Below, piece after piece: positions 28,301 through 36,174 of a DNA stretch of 38,266 nucleotides. The translations under genes and the position numbers were made by a program. Below the pieces are notes generated by a model. That model was not told the origin of the DNA. It ran no database searches and saw nothing but the letters and a program-made list of their open reading frames with translations. The stretch lies in the IMG/VR virus record IMGVR_UViG_3300042691_016123, positions 1 through 38,266 of that record, one strand, 5' to 3'. The stretch's first letter is position 1; each line of letters starts with the position of its first letter. This DNA is from a virus.

Positions 28301-28751
28301 CGGTATTGATTCGCTGACCATCTACGCAACCCAAGCAGACGCGCTAACCAACACCTCGCCAGGAGCAAGCTCAAGCACCGGCATCATTCGGTTTTTGTAT
28401 GGCGCATCGTTGTCGGGCGTAACCATGTCGGGCACGGTGTACCTGCGGATTGTGCTTGGCACAGCTATTCAGGTGCAAGCTTTGACTTTGGTGTTGGGCG
28501 AGAACGAGGTTAACCTGTCAACAACCACGCTGCTGCAAGCAATTCCAAGCGAAGTGCTAAACGCAACCGTTGAGGCTAACGTATCTTTGGCAGAATCTTT
28601 GAGGCTTGCAAATTCTGTATTAGGTGGTAAAGTGAGCGGCGCGGGAACTGCAACCGAAACGTTCCGCGACATTAACGACACTAAAAACAGGGTTGTGGCT
28701 GACGTTGACAACAACGGCAACCGAACTGCAATTACGCTGGATTTGTCATGA
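25323..28751 (+). CDS. Long tail fibre / adhesin
   Basis: 1142 aa, ATG directly after the previous stop. Residues about 50-175 form a carbohydrate-binding-module-like insertion (LIVNGDFATNTDWVLSAG start) inside an N-terminal domain. About 690-800 is a Thr/Val/Gly repeat resembling a beta-helix with a 16-20-residue period. Two copies of a module, about 530-615 and 800-905, share W(T/A)W or W(T)YAIWRYG, NSATVAAY and the signature Y-D-Y-S-x-Y, so the gene has grown by internal duplication. C-terminus has a helical VEANVSLAESLRLANSVLGG. Likely receptor-binding virion protein. Confidence 0.8.
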   Translation: MPFTVTGGKYALQTLTAAGTNTVTVNAAVPFVVADFPSIQRIACLYAPAGPDLIVNGDFATNTDWVLSAGVTISGGAANVTAAANLIAQNVSLVIGQLYTVTVQYTRTAGANLRFCNSMTNATNIVATLATVNTATLTTLRFSFIAVSNGFKIEADGAVFTGTIDNVTLGIGASLKGIAYVRRATSTTVLELETPFYDHATGIVATQAVGDRLLISKNWAECATTGWSISNNVSSITDFATVGVLGDETGACIYDESRVMQSAIGNTTTPPIILLGGVWVQGHLQDYATGQMYGACDWSHTSTSSFSEGGVQARDLSAHYIVYGGKRSVVNAVIIWEPMNQANTICRAKTLIWKKVDAQAGILGPGGGNAPWFPGTESRMQFIDCSSEVLTGFNICWRPNNAVVSGGSAKIVGNGALAVFGSGYNGFAIAAPSGQRFIVSDVRSGALWDQFFITSATANFTNVLTPITTVARPSGSATVTFNWYFKGAYQNLGIGSLIQILKADGTTTETSVTTTTTNTDLTVLARTHSGAGTANPPVTYNNANWTYAIWRYGFVPLSGSFAQSSYSLGTAGNSLNVVHGAFFNQVLDLNITQTNSATVAAYTVLSDLGRVYDYSMYDKGLNITNMKWLGIANQTFTISGVSLVYANNIVIDSAAASVYLPNTSTNVLTIKAPTLATSSKFTTLQAAAIQVNASTTVSANLVGAVTNAGTLSGAITGAVINTGTINGARITGNVTQATPINLTGVTITGNLTFNTNTPVTVTFTNSSVSGTVSNSGTGLVTVQLATSTIGTVGTNVTTQIVTELNLTGLLADSQIYLSDGTNTQVDYVSSSGTSYTYNSTGGTGTWTWRLRKYGYQDQTGTFTPATNSATVAALYLVDSFVSDTLVNVTAYTDLETTQKIYDYSRYFATTNTGIALGPQFTKGFGTLTANSAFTLDPLAVAMMAVSSGVITHTTGLNETATVVVTGNFTQGTATLSNNIKIRATNLDSELLFSGIDSLTIYATQADALTNTSPGASSSTGIIRFLYGASLSGVTMSGTVYLRIVLGTAIQVQALTLVLGENEVNLSTTTLLQAIPSEVLNATVEANVSLAESLRLANSVLGGKVSGAGTATETFRDINDTKNRVVADVDNNGNRTAITLDLS

Positions 28752-28894
28752 TCCGATACTTGAAGCAAAATTACTTTAACGGTAATAGCATCGGGTATTT
28801 TTCGGCGCTGTCTAACAACGTGTCTGACGTACTCAACGCGGCAGCCCAAACTTTGATTAAACTTAGGTCGTTTACCGAACGAAGGAGATTTTAA
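28748..28894 (+). CDS. 48-aa small protein after the fibre gene
   Basis: ATG 28748 forms ATGA with the fibre stop, and its TAA overlaps the next ATG (TAATG). IRYLKQNYFNGNSIGYFSAL, then SDVLNAAAQTLIKLRSF and TERRRF; the final CGAAGGAGA codons are the SD of the next gene. Coupling on both sides supports translation. Unknown role. Confidence 0.65.
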   Translation: MIRYLKQNYFNGNSIGYFSALSNNVSDVLNAAAQTLIKLRSFTERRRF

Positions 28895-29199
28895 TGTCGA
28901 TGAACCTAAAAGCAATTACTTCGGTAATGGGCTATGAGCAGATCAGTACGCTGACCTCCGCAACAAAATTGACTGTGCCGCAGCGCGACCAAAACGGTCT
29001 TGTGGGCACCCCAAGAATTGCCATCATTACGCCAGAGGCTCAAGCTGTTCGGTGGCGTGACGATGGCGTAGCGCCTACTGCGGCGGTGGGTATGCCGTTG
29101 GCCGCTGGCGTTACGCTGCAATACGATGGCGACCTGACGCAGATTCAGTTTATTGAGCAAACTGCGGGCGCAAAACTCAACATCACTTACTACGTTTGA
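28894..29199 (+). CDS. Small beta-rich virion protein
   Basis: 101 aa from ATG 28894 with AAGGAG upstream. Begins SMNLKAITSVMGYEQISTLT, then TPEAQAVRWRDDGVAPTAAV, VTLQYDGDLTQIQFIEQ and ends NITYYV, a beta-sandwich pattern of small phage surface or decoration proteins. Placed in the fibre block. Role inferred. Confidence 0.7.
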   Translation: MSMNLKAITSVMGYEQISTLTSATKLTVPQRDQNGLVGTPRIAIITPEAQAVRWRDDGVAPTAAVGMPLAAGVTLQYDGDLTQIQFIEQTAGAKLNITYYV

Positions 29200-29206
29200 G
29201 GCTTAT

Positions 29207-29704
29207 ATGCAAGTCTTTGATACTGGTGGAACAATCGACGCAGCCAAGATGCTTGACTACATTGGCAAGCAATTTCAGGCCGATGTTAAAGCAATGATTG
29301 CGGCCCGCGATGAACTGGCTGTGCGCCAAGGCGCTTTGAGCGCGGCTGAGTCTGCCGTCAAAGACCGCGATGCCGCCAAGAAAGAACTAGAAGCCGCAAA
29401 GGCTGAAGCTGCGGCGCTAAAAGCAGAAGCCAAGGCAGACCGTGACGCTGCAAAGCAAGTCTGGGCTAAAGCCAAAGCAGATGCTGACGGCTTGAGCGAA
29501 AAAACGGCTGCTGATGCCGTAACAGCAACAAACAAGCTGCAAGAAATTGAAGCCAAAGAAAAAGCTCTAGCAAGCCGTATTGCCGCTCAAGTTGCAGCGC
29601 AAGAAAGCACCGACAAACAAAAAACCGCTTTGGCCGCGCAGATTGCCGCGCATGAAACTCGCGTCAAAGAGTTTCAATCCAAAGTTGCTGCATTGAGTGC
29701 TTAA
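29207..29704 (+). CDS. Coiled-coil protein of the fibre block
   Basis: 165 aa from ATG 29207 (GAGG upstream). After a 30-residue N-terminal region (VFDTGGTIDAAKMLDYIGKQ) almost the whole protein is a heptad-patterned Ala/Lys/Glu coil (AAKKELEAAKAEAAALKAEA and similar). It may form a rod or a chaperone within the tail-fibre assembly. Function unknown. Confidence 0.75.
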   Translation: MQVFDTGGTIDAAKMLDYIGKQFQADVKAMIAARDELAVRQGALSAAESAVKDRDAAKKELEAAKAEAAALKAEAKADRDAAKQVWAKAKADADGLSEKTAADAVTATNKLQEIEAKEKALASRIAAQVAAQESTDKQKTALAAQIAAHETRVKEFQSKVAALSA

Positions 29705-29706
29705 TC

Positions 29707-30219
29707 ATGCCAGCAGTGTCTTTGTCAATTTTTGGTGGCGTTGGTTCGCAGTTCTTTGACAACAACGGCAACCCGTTGTCGGGTGGAAAAATTTACACTT
29801 ACGAGGCGGGCACATCAACACCGTTGGCAACGTACACATCAAGCACCGGCAACACCGCGCATACCAATCCAATTATTTTGGATGCGGCTGGCCGAGTGCC
29901 TGGAGGTGAAATTTGGAATGCGCTACGTTTGTACAAATTTGTTCTTCGCACCAGCACCGATGTTTTGCTGGCAACCTACGACAACGTAGGAAGCAGTTTT
30001 AATGCTGCTGCAATTATTGCCAACTTTACAGGCAACGGCAGCACGGTTGCGTTTACGTTAGCAAGCGCCCCAGCAAGTGAAAACACAACCAATGTGTACA
30101 TCAATGGCGTGTACCAGCAAAAAAACACCTACAGTGTTGTTGGCGCTGTGCTTACTTTTTCTGAAGCGCCTCCAGGAACGGCACTTTTTGGCTCAAAAAT
30201 TGAAGTAAATTACGTTTGA
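29707..30219 (+). CDS. Tail fibre N-terminal (head-binding) type protein
   Basis: 170 aa from ATG 29707. Residues about 10-70 carry the widespread virion-attachment module: SQFFDNNGNPLSGGKIYTYE, AGTSTPLATYTSSTGNT, NPIILDAAGRVPGGEIWN. About 105-170 is a second small module (NGSTVAFTLASAP, NVYINGVYQQK, EVNYV) common in phage fibres. It stands alone without a distal domain, so it may be an adaptor onto which the next proteins assemble. Confidence 0.8.
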   Translation: MPAVSLSIFGGVGSQFFDNNGNPLSGGKIYTYEAGTSTPLATYTSSTGNTAHTNPIILDAAGRVPGGEIWNALRLYKFVLRTSTDVLLATYDNVGSSFNAAAIIANFTGNGSTVAFTLASAPASENTTNVYINGVYQQKNTYSVVGAVLTFSEAPPGTALFGSKIEVNYV

Positions 30220-30220
30220 T

Positions 30221-30970
30221 ATGCCGCTTACAAAAATTTCAGCACTAACAAGCGCAAGTACACCACTTGCGGGTACTGAAGTTTTGCCTATTGTTCAAAG
30301 CGGCGCAACTAGAAAAGTTGCAAACAATGATTTGCGACCAAGGCAAATTCAATCAAACGCCACTACCGGAGTGTTGCAAGTTGCAGGGCCAAGTGCCGGG
30401 GCAACGCGAGTAATGACAACTCCAGACGCTAATTTTATGGCTGCGCGTACAGACGCAGCCCAATCGTTTACAGGCGATCAAACGCTTGCTACAGGAAACT
30501 TGGTTCAAGGAACTGCTGGCAAAGGATTTAATTTTACCGCCAATGCTAACGCGCCAGGGATGACGAGCGAGTTGCTGAACTGGTATGAGGAGGGGAGTTG
30601 GACGCCCGCCCTTGTGCCTAGCACCAGTGGATTAATTACGCTATCCGCAGCCGCAGCAAAGTACACACGCGTTGGACGCGCTGTAACTGTGACGGGCATT
30701 TGTGAAGTGTCGTCAGTATCGTCGCCGGTGGGCGCGTTGCTGCTGCAAGGCTTGCCATTTACAAACAGCGCCGACACTAGTAGCCGGTCAGCGGCTGCAA
30801 TTTATGCGACGGGGCTAGCAGTGACCGCAACTACCGCAATCATGGGACGAATCATTCCTAGTGAATCACAAATCAGGATTGAAAAGTTTGCCGCAGGATC
30901 AGCATCAGCAATGGCTGGTGATGTGCAAACAAACACAATTATTCAGTTCAACTTGACCTATTTCGTCTAA
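30221..30970 (+). CDS. Tail fibre protein, shaft and tip
   Basis: 249 aa from ATG 30221, 1 nt after the previous stop. Begins PLTKISALTSASTPLAGTEV with VLPIVQSGATRKV, a repeat start found in many phage fibres. Ends with a beta-rich knob (WTPALVPSTSGLITLSAAAA, then YTRVGRAVTVTG), the WTP...Y-x-R-x-G-x-x-V-x-V-x-G pattern common in fibre tips. Shares the LTK start with the next gene. Confidence 0.78.
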   Translation: MPLTKISALTSASTPLAGTEVLPIVQSGATRKVANNDLRPRQIQSNATTGVLQVAGPSAGATRVMTTPDANFMAARTDAAQSFTGDQTLATGNLVQGTAGKGFNFTANANAPGMTSELLNWYEEGSWTPALVPSTSGLITLSAAAAKYTRVGRAVTVTGICEVSSVSSPVGALLLQGLPFTNSADTSSRSAAAIYATGLAVTATTAIMGRIIPSESQIRIEKFAAGSASAMAGDVQTNTIIQFNLTYFV

Positions 30971-30978
30971 GGCTCAGT

Positions 30979-32250
30979 ATGGCACTCACAAAAGTCACAT
31001 ATTCGATGATTTCTGGCGCAATGGTCAACGTGCTTGACTACGGCGCTGTTGGAAATGGGTCAACTGATGACAGCGCCGCATTTATTGCTGCGGCAGCAAC
31101 GGGAAAACCAATTTGGATGCCCCAAGGTGACTACGTTGTCAACGCACCTGTCACAATTACATCTGGCTTGTTTGGCGCTGGCGCTGGAGACACAAATACT
31201 GGCGGTAAAACAAAAATTACCTTGACCGGAACAGGTCAATTGATTGTCGGTGATTGGTATTGCCAATGGGATGGTTTTGAGGTTCGGTCTGCTGTTAACG
31301 GCAAAACCATGATAAAAAACAATGGTTGCAGTTACTGGACATTTACCAACTTTGTCGTATCCAAGATTGGTGTGGCAACAAACCAAGTTGGCATTGACTT
31401 TGACACATCGACAGCCAGCATCTATTTCAACAGGCTTGACAATTTAAACATTCGTTGCGACTACAACGTAAAAATCACAGGCAACGGTACGCAAGTTTTC
31501 AACGCCAACAAACTTGGCATGGGTGTTGGTGGAAACAAGTGGTTTGACTTTCTGTCAGCTATTACGGTTGATTCAACTGTGTTGGCTTGCGACGCAAACG
31601 AGTTTGGCGGTTATTTTGAGTCTGGCGTTAATGTGTTGACGTTCAATGGCGTCGCTTTGCGTCAAAACAGGTTCAGAATTATTAGTGACGTAGTGACCCA
31701 TATTTGGAACAGCGCGGTTACGGTCAATGACATGAACATGTGGGAGATTCTTGATGGTGGGTTTACCTACCAAGGAACGCAGCCACAAAACCAATTGTTT
31801 ATTGGCCCAACAAGTACCAAAGTCAGGGCAAATGACACCAGTAGCACCGGCAGCATTCCAAATGCCACTGCTACCATTATGACGTTTTCCAGCCAAGAGT
31901 TTGACACGCTGTCTGAATTTTCTCCTGGCAACGGAAAGTTTGAGCCGTTGTACGATGGCTACTACCAAATCAGCGCCAGCGCCATCACAGGCGCTTACAC
32001 ATGGCCGTCTGGCACGCGATTTGAAATACGAATCTACGTCAACGGCAATTTTTATCAGTCTGGTATATACGCTGCATCGCAAACGGCGGCGGCGGTGTCG
32101 ATAAAAATGACCAGTTCTGTCGATACGCTGCTGTATTTGAACGGAGGCGTTGATTATTTGGAGATAAAGTTGCTCCACAATCAAGGCAGCGCAATCAACC
32201 TAGACAACGACCCGCGATTTAACTTTGTGAGCATAACTCGCGTGTCTTGA
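30979..32250 (+). CDS. Tailspike: pectate-lyase-like helix with C1q-like tip
   Basis: 423 aa from ATG 30979. Residues about 17-35 (NVLDYGAVGNGSTDDSAAFI) are the standard opening of pectate-lyase-type beta-helix tailspikes. The middle has helix coils with repeated NxF/L turns. From about residue 305 the sequence FSSQEFDTLSEFSPGNGKFE, YDGYYQISASAI, YVNGNFYQSGIY reads as a C1q/TNF-like jelly-roll trimerisation domain. Likely host-glycan binding or degrading spike; no catalytic residues can be named. Confidence 0.82.
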   Translation: MALTKVTYSMISGAMVNVLDYGAVGNGSTDDSAAFIAAAATGKPIWMPQGDYVVNAPVTITSGLFGAGAGDTNTGGKTKITLTGTGQLIVGDWYCQWDGFEVRSAVNGKTMIKNNGCSYWTFTNFVVSKIGVATNQVGIDFDTSTASIYFNRLDNLNIRCDYNVKITGNGTQVFNANKLGMGVGGNKWFDFLSAITVDSTVLACDANEFGGYFESGVNVLTFNGVALRQNRFRIISDVVTHIWNSAVTVNDMNMWEILDGGFTYQGTQPQNQLFIGPTSTKVRANDTSSTGSIPNATATIMTFSSQEFDTLSEFSPGNGKFEPLYDGYYQISASAITGAYTWPSGTRFEIRIYVNGNFYQSGIYAASQTAAAVSIKMTSSVDTLLYLNGGVDYLEIKLLHNQGSAINLDNDPRFNFVSITRVS

Positions 32251-32275
32251 CAAGCGCTTTTTTAACGCATAATCT
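32247..32275 (+). promoter_or_regulatory. Candidate promoter before the scaffold gene
   Basis: TTGACA at 32247-32252 overlaps the tailspike stop, and CATAAT lies 15 nt downstream (32268-32273). Spacing is short, but this is one of the few perfect -35 boxes in the window and it separates the fibre block from the capsid block. Confidence 0.35.
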
Positions 32276-32309
32276 GAGAACTGTACCGGCCCAGTAGACC
32301 GGGGTTCCA

Positions 32310-33110
32310 ATGGAACATGAAATGACTGAAGAAGTTCAAACCTTAGCGGAAGTAGACTCCGCGCAAGCACCAGAAGCAACGGCTGCTACTGTAGTGCAAG
32401 AAACCGCGCCGGTAGTCGCTGAGAATCAACCCGAGCAGACGCCCGAGGAAAAGAAATTTACCCAGGCCGAAATCGATGCGATGATTAGCAAGCGGCTTGC
32501 AAGAGAGCAACGTAAGTGGGAACGCGAGCAACAAACGCGCATTGCACAGCAAGCGCAGCAAGTGCCTCAGAGTTTGCCGTCTGTCGATCAGTTTGAGTCT
32601 ACTGAAGCTTATGCGGAAGCACTGGCAGTTAGGAAGGCTGAAGAACTGATTGCCCAGCGGGAAGTTCAAAAAGCACGCGCTGAAATGCAGTCTGCGTATC
32701 AGGATCGTGAAGAAACGGCTAGGGAAGTTTATGACGACTTTGAACAAGTCGCCTACAACCCAAACCTGACAATTACGAGAGAGATGGTTGAAGCAATTCA
32801 AGCGTCTGAGGTTGGCCCCGATGTAGCCTATTGGCTTGGGTCTAATCCAAAAGAAGCTGATCGAATCGCCCGCTTGTCGCCGCTTTTGCAAGCCAAGGAA
32901 ATTGGTCGTATTGAAGCCAAATTGGCAGATAATCCACCAGTTAAGAAAACATCGTCTGCACCAGCACCTATTACGCCTATTAGCGCAAGAGCTTCCGGAA
33001 ACCCAAGTTACGACACGACAGACCCACGGTCTACCAAGTCGATGAGCGTATCAGAGTGGATTGAAGCAGAGCGTCAGCGGCAAATACGCAAAATGCAGGC
33101 TACCCGCTAA
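32310..33110 (+). CDS. Scaffolding protein
   Basis: 266 aa. Start ATG 32310 or 32322 (GGAA precedes the second). Acidic, Gln/Ala/Glu-rich N-terminus, then KKFTQAEIDAMISKRLAREQ, a hallmark of phage scaffolds, long charged helices, and a basic C-terminus (EAERQRQIRKMQATR) as needed for coat binding. It directs procapsid assembly and leaves before packaging. Directly upstream of the coat gene. Confidence 0.85.
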   Translation: MEHEMTEEVQTLAEVDSAQAPEATAATVVQETAPVVAENQPEQTPEEKKFTQAEIDAMISKRLAREQRKWEREQQTRIAQQAQQVPQSLPSVDQFESTEAYAEALAVRKAEELIAQREVQKARAEMQSAYQDREETAREVYDDFEQVAYNPNLTITREMVEAIQASEVGPDVAYWLGSNPKEADRIARLSPLLQAKEIGRIEAKLADNPPVKKTSSAPAPITPISARASGNPSYDTTDPRSTKSMSVSEWIEAERQRQIRKMQATR

Positions 33111-33130
33111 AAGTTTGAAAGGAAAGTATC

Positions 33131-34330
33131 GTGAGCAATTCGCTTCTTACCATTGACATGATTACTCGGAAAGCTCTGGAGATTCTGGAGAACAACCTAG
33201 TACTCACCCGTAACGTAAACCGTCAGTACGATGACAGCTTTGCTGTTGAAGGTGCCAAGATTGGTTCGACTCTGCGTATTCGTCTGCCTGACCGTGCTTT
33301 GGTCACTGACGGTGCGGCGCTGCAAGTGCAGGACGACAACGAGCAGTTTACGACCCTCTCTGTTTCTAACCAGAAACACATTGGCGTAAACTTCACGACT
33401 GCCGAACTGACCATGCAGTTGGACGACTTTGCAGAGCGTGTGCTGAAACCGCGTATTAGCCAACTGGCCTCCAGCATCGATGCTGATGTGGCTAACGCTT
33501 ATCGCACCATCGGCAACTCTGTGGGCACTCCTGGCACTACGCCCAGCACCTCGTTTGTTTTGCTGCAAGCCCAGCAAAAGCTGAACGAGAACGCTGCGGT
33601 TATGTCGCCTCGTTACGCCACGGTTAACCCTGCTGCAAACGCTGGACTGGTTGAAGGCATGAAAGGTCTGTTTAACCCGACTGATACTGTTTCCAAACAG
33701 TTTAAGAACGGCATGATGGGCACGGGCGTGCTTGGTTTTGAAGAAATCAACATGTCGCAGTCCATCAAGCAGCACCTGACCGGCACTCGCGCTGCAACCG
33801 GCGCTACTACCGGCGCTGCCGTGACCGCTGAAGGCGCTACCACGCTGACGCTGACTGTTGGCTCTGGTGAAACCATCAACCCCGGTGATGTGTTTACCAT
33901 TGCTGATTGCTTTGCCGTAAACCCGCAAACCCGTGAATCCACTGGTTCGCTTTTTCAGTTTGTGGCCCTTGCATCGACTACCGCCACCACGACTGCTACT
34001 GTGACCGTGGCTCCCATTTACTCAGCCAATCATGCGTTGGCTACCGTGAATGCGCTGCCCGCTAACAGCAAAGCCGTTGTGTTTGTTGGCGCTCCTAGCC
34101 AGCAATACGCTCAAAACCTTGTTTACCACAAGGACGCAATCACGTTTGCTACGGCTGACTTGTTGCTGCCTCAAGGTGTTGACATGGCCTCGCGTGCTGT
34201 TCACAACGGCATTAGCCTGCGTATTGTTCGCCAGTACGACATTAACAATGACCGTATGCCTTGCCGTATTGACGTTTTGTATGGTTACGGCGTCATTCGC
34301 GCTCCGATGGCTACTAGGATTTGGGGTTAA
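33131..34330 (+). CDS. Major capsid protein, P22 gp5 family
   Basis: 399 aa from GTG 33131 with AAGGAAAG upstream. N-terminus TIDMITRKALEILENNLVLT, then GAKIGSTLRIRLPDR and HIGVNFTTAELTMQLDDFAE match the P22 coat family, with an inserted beta-rich domain about residues 225-300 in the place of the P22 I-domain, and a C-terminus with RIDVLYGYGVIRAP. HK97-like fold. Gene order portal...scaffold, coat, gp4, gp10 supports it. Confidence 0.93.
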   Translation: MSNSLLTIDMITRKALEILENNLVLTRNVNRQYDDSFAVEGAKIGSTLRIRLPDRALVTDGAALQVQDDNEQFTTLSVSNQKHIGVNFTTAELTMQLDDFAERVLKPRISQLASSIDADVANAYRTIGNSVGTPGTTPSTSFVLLQAQQKLNENAAVMSPRYATVNPAANAGLVEGMKGLFNPTDTVSKQFKNGMMGTGVLGFEEINMSQSIKQHLTGTRAATGATTGAAVTAEGATTLTLTVGSGETINPGDVFTIADCFAVNPQTRESTGSLFQFVALASTTATTTATVTVAPIYSANHALATVNALPANSKAVVFVGAPSQQYAQNLVYHKDAITFATADLLLPQGVDMASRAVHNGISLRIVRQYDINNDRMPCRIDVLYGYGVIRAPMATRIWG

Positions 34331-34360
34331 TCCCTTAAACTTTTTTGAAAGGAATTTATC

Positions 34361-34777
34361 ATGGCACTTCCTAACGGCGGCGGCGGCTATCAAGTTGGCG
34401 ATGGCAACCGCAACGAAACCATTCTTGGGTACATGGCACTACCTCTGTCGCAGGCTGGCACCGCTACCCTGTCGGCTGCTCAGGTAACTGCTGGCGTGCT
34501 TATTGTTGGCTCTGGCGCTACGGCTGCTCAAACCTACACGCTGCCCGCAGCGTCTGGTATTGATGCCGTTGTGTCTAGCGCAGGGGCTGGCAATACGTTT
34601 GACCTGATTGTTATTAACATCGGCACTAGCTCGGGAACCGCTGCTTTGGCAATGGGTTCTGGTACTGGTTTTAGCGATGGCGGTAACGCTACGGTTGCAC
34701 TACCCATCACCTCTAGCGGCATCTTCCGATTTCGCAAGACGGCTGATAACGCCTTTACGGTCTACCGCATTGGTTAA
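34361..34777 (+). CDS. Small Gly/Ala/Thr-rich head protein
   Basis: 138 aa from ATG 34361 (GAAAGGAAT upstream). Gly-rich start (ALPNGGGGYQVGDGNRNETI), then a beta-sandwich-like body (YTLPAASGIDAVVSSAG, FDLIVINIGTSSGTAALAMG) ending FRKTADNAFTVYRIG. Next to the coat gene and followed by a terminator, so high expression and a decoration role are plausible. Not proven. Confidence 0.75.
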   Translation: MALPNGGGGYQVGDGNRNETILGYMALPLSQAGTATLSAAQVTAGVLIVGSGATAAQTYTLPAASGIDAVVSSAGAGNTFDLIVINIGTSSGTAALAMGSGTGFSDGGNATVALPITSSGIFRFRKTADNAFTVYRIG

Positions 34778-34778
34778 T

Positions 34779-34802
34779 CTTGGGGGCTTCGGCCCCCTTT
34801 CT
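34779..34802 (+). terminator. Rho-independent terminator after the capsid genes
   Basis: GGGGGC-TTCG-GCCCCC followed by TTTCTT: six G-C pairs with an extra-stable UUCG loop. It limits read-through from coat and head protein genes into the next unit. Confidence 0.8.
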
Positions 34803-34816
34803 TAAAAGGACGCATC

Positions 34817-35218
34817 ATGCCTAACACCAAAGCAACTGGCGTTGCCTATCTTGATCCGGAATTTAGCTCTTGTTATGCCACTGAGGAACTTGGCTATGCT
34901 GCAGAAGCAAGCGGTACAGTGACTCAATTGACAAACAAGTCTACAGGGGTAACTCTAAACAAGTCTGCTGGTCAAATCACTATGAACGGCGCGGCTTTGG
35001 CTAGCGCCACAAACGTTTCGTTTACGTTGACCAACAGCGCCATTGGCGTAAAAGACGTTGTAGTTTTGAGCGTTTCTTCTGGCGCTACTGCTGGTGCCTA
35101 CAACTGCTGGATTTCTGGCAAGGCCGTTGGAAGCTGCACGATTACCCTGCGCAATATTTCGGGCGGCTCGCTGTCCGAGGCCGTGGTAATCAACTTTGCT
35201 GTAATCCACGTACTGTAA
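34817..35218 (+). CDS. Small Ser/Ala-rich virion protein
   Basis: 133 aa from ATG 34817 (AAAAGGA upstream). TEELGYAAEASGTVTQLTNK then STGVTLNKSAGQITMNGAAL and repeated SFTLTNSAIG, VVVLSVSSGATAGAYN, TITLRNISGG: a beta-sandwich with an immunoglobulin-like rhythm, often seen next to coat genes in such phages. Possible decoration protein. Flanked by terminators on both sides. Confidence 0.75.
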   Translation: MPNTKATGVAYLDPEFSSCYATEELGYAAEASGTVTQLTNKSTGVTLNKSAGQITMNGAALASATNVSFTLTNSAIGVKDVVVLSVSSGATAGAYNCWISGKAVGSCTITLRNISGGSLSEAVVINFAVIHVL

Positions 35219-35227
35219 AACCAAACG

Positions 35228-35248
35228 GGGGCTTTGGCCCCCTACTCT
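35228..35248 (+). terminator. Second GGGGGC terminator
   Basis: GGGGGC-TTTG-GCCCCC then TACTCTT, nearly the same stem as at 34779 but with a weaker T-run, so partial termination is likely. Confidence 0.6.
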
Positions 35249-35249
35249 T

Positions 35250-35441
35250 ATGGCCGCTATTTATCTTACGCATCCGGTTCATGGCGCTAAAGTCGCCACT
35301 ATGGATTTGGAAGTAGATTTTGATGAAAAAAACGGGTGGTCACGCTACAATCCTGACGATCAGGATGATGAGGTTACGCCTCAAGCAATAGTAGCGCCCA
35401 AGCGCGGTCGACCCCGCAAAGTGCCCGACGAAGGAGATTGA
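35250..35441 (+). CDS. Small head protein with AT-hook-like tail
   Basis: 63 aa from ATG 35250. AAIYLTHPVHGAKVATMDLE is a recognisable start of a small phage protein that often precedes gp4-like genes. An acidic middle (NPDDQDDEV) and a C-terminal PKRGRPRK, an AT-hook-type basic motif, follow. Unusual for a short virion protein; DNA contact is possible. Confidence 0.75.
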   Translation: MAAIYLTHPVHGAKVATMDLEVDFDEKNGWSRYNPDDQDDEVTPQAIVAPKRGRPRKVPDEGD

Positions 35442-35442
35442 T

Positions 35443-36174
35443 ATGGCTACATTCACCGCAGGCGATCAGATCAATAGGGCATTGCGTCTGCTGGGTGTAC
35501 TAGCCGAGGGTGAAACGCCTTCTGCGGCAACCTCTCAATCGGGTCTTGCTGCAATGCAGCAAATGATTGATTCATGGAACACCGAAAGACTGTCGGTGTT
35601 TGCAACCATTGACCAAATTGTCAATTGGCCTGTTGGTTCCATCAATGAAACGCTAGGCCCAACGGGTTCGCTGGTGCGGCTGAACGGAACAGCCGTGCGC
35701 CCTATTTTGATTGATGACGCTACTTATTTTAGAGACCCCGGCACGGGCGTGTCTTATGGAATAAAGCAAATCAACCAACAGCAGTACAACGGCATTGCGG
35801 TTAAGACCGTAACGTCTACGTTTCCACAGGTGATGTTTGTCAATAACACCTACCCGGATTTTGACATCTTCATTTACCCACGGCCCACAAGGCTGCTGGA
35901 GTGGCATTTTATCAGCGTGCAAGAACTGACCGAGCCTCCGCTGCTGAACACCGATCTATTGTTTCCACCTGGGTATTTGCGGGCGTTTGCGTACAACCTA
36001 GCAATGGAGATCGCCCCCGAGTTTGGCGTAGAACCAAGCCCGCAGGTTCAGCGTATTGCCATGACCAGCAAGCGCAATCTTAAGCGCATCAACAACCCCG
36101 ACGATGTAATGTCTATGCCGTATTCGCTGATTGCGACTAGGCAAAGGTATAACATCTATGCCGGGAACATGTAA
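35443..36174 (+). CDS. Head-tail adaptor, P22 gp4-like
   Basis: 243 aa from ATG 35443 (GAAGGAG upstream). AGDQINRALRLLGVLAEGET, MQQMIDSWNTERLSVF, then FPPGYLRAFAYNLAMEIAPE and NLKRIN are the family pattern of the tail accessory factor gp4, the first adaptor ring under the portal. Longer than P22 gp4 (166 aa) by a central insert. TAATG overlap with the next gene. Confidence 0.9.
   Translation: MATFTAGDQINRALRLLGVLAEGETPSAATSQSGLAAMQQMIDSWNTERLSVFATIDQIVNWPVGSINETLGPTGSLVRLNGTAVRPILIDDATYFRDPGTGVSYGIKQINQQQYNGIAVKTVTSTFPQVMFVNNTYPDFDIFIYPRPTRLLEWHFISVQELTEPPLLNTDLLFPPGYLRAFAYNLAMEIAPEFGVEPSPQVQRIAMTSKRNLKRINNPDDVMSMPYSLIATRQRYNIYAGNM

Noticed and set aside
33197-33928. 243-aa open frame antisense to the coat gene
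   Set aside because: Antisense shadow of the P22-type coat gene; His/Ser/Arg bias from reverse reading of common codons.
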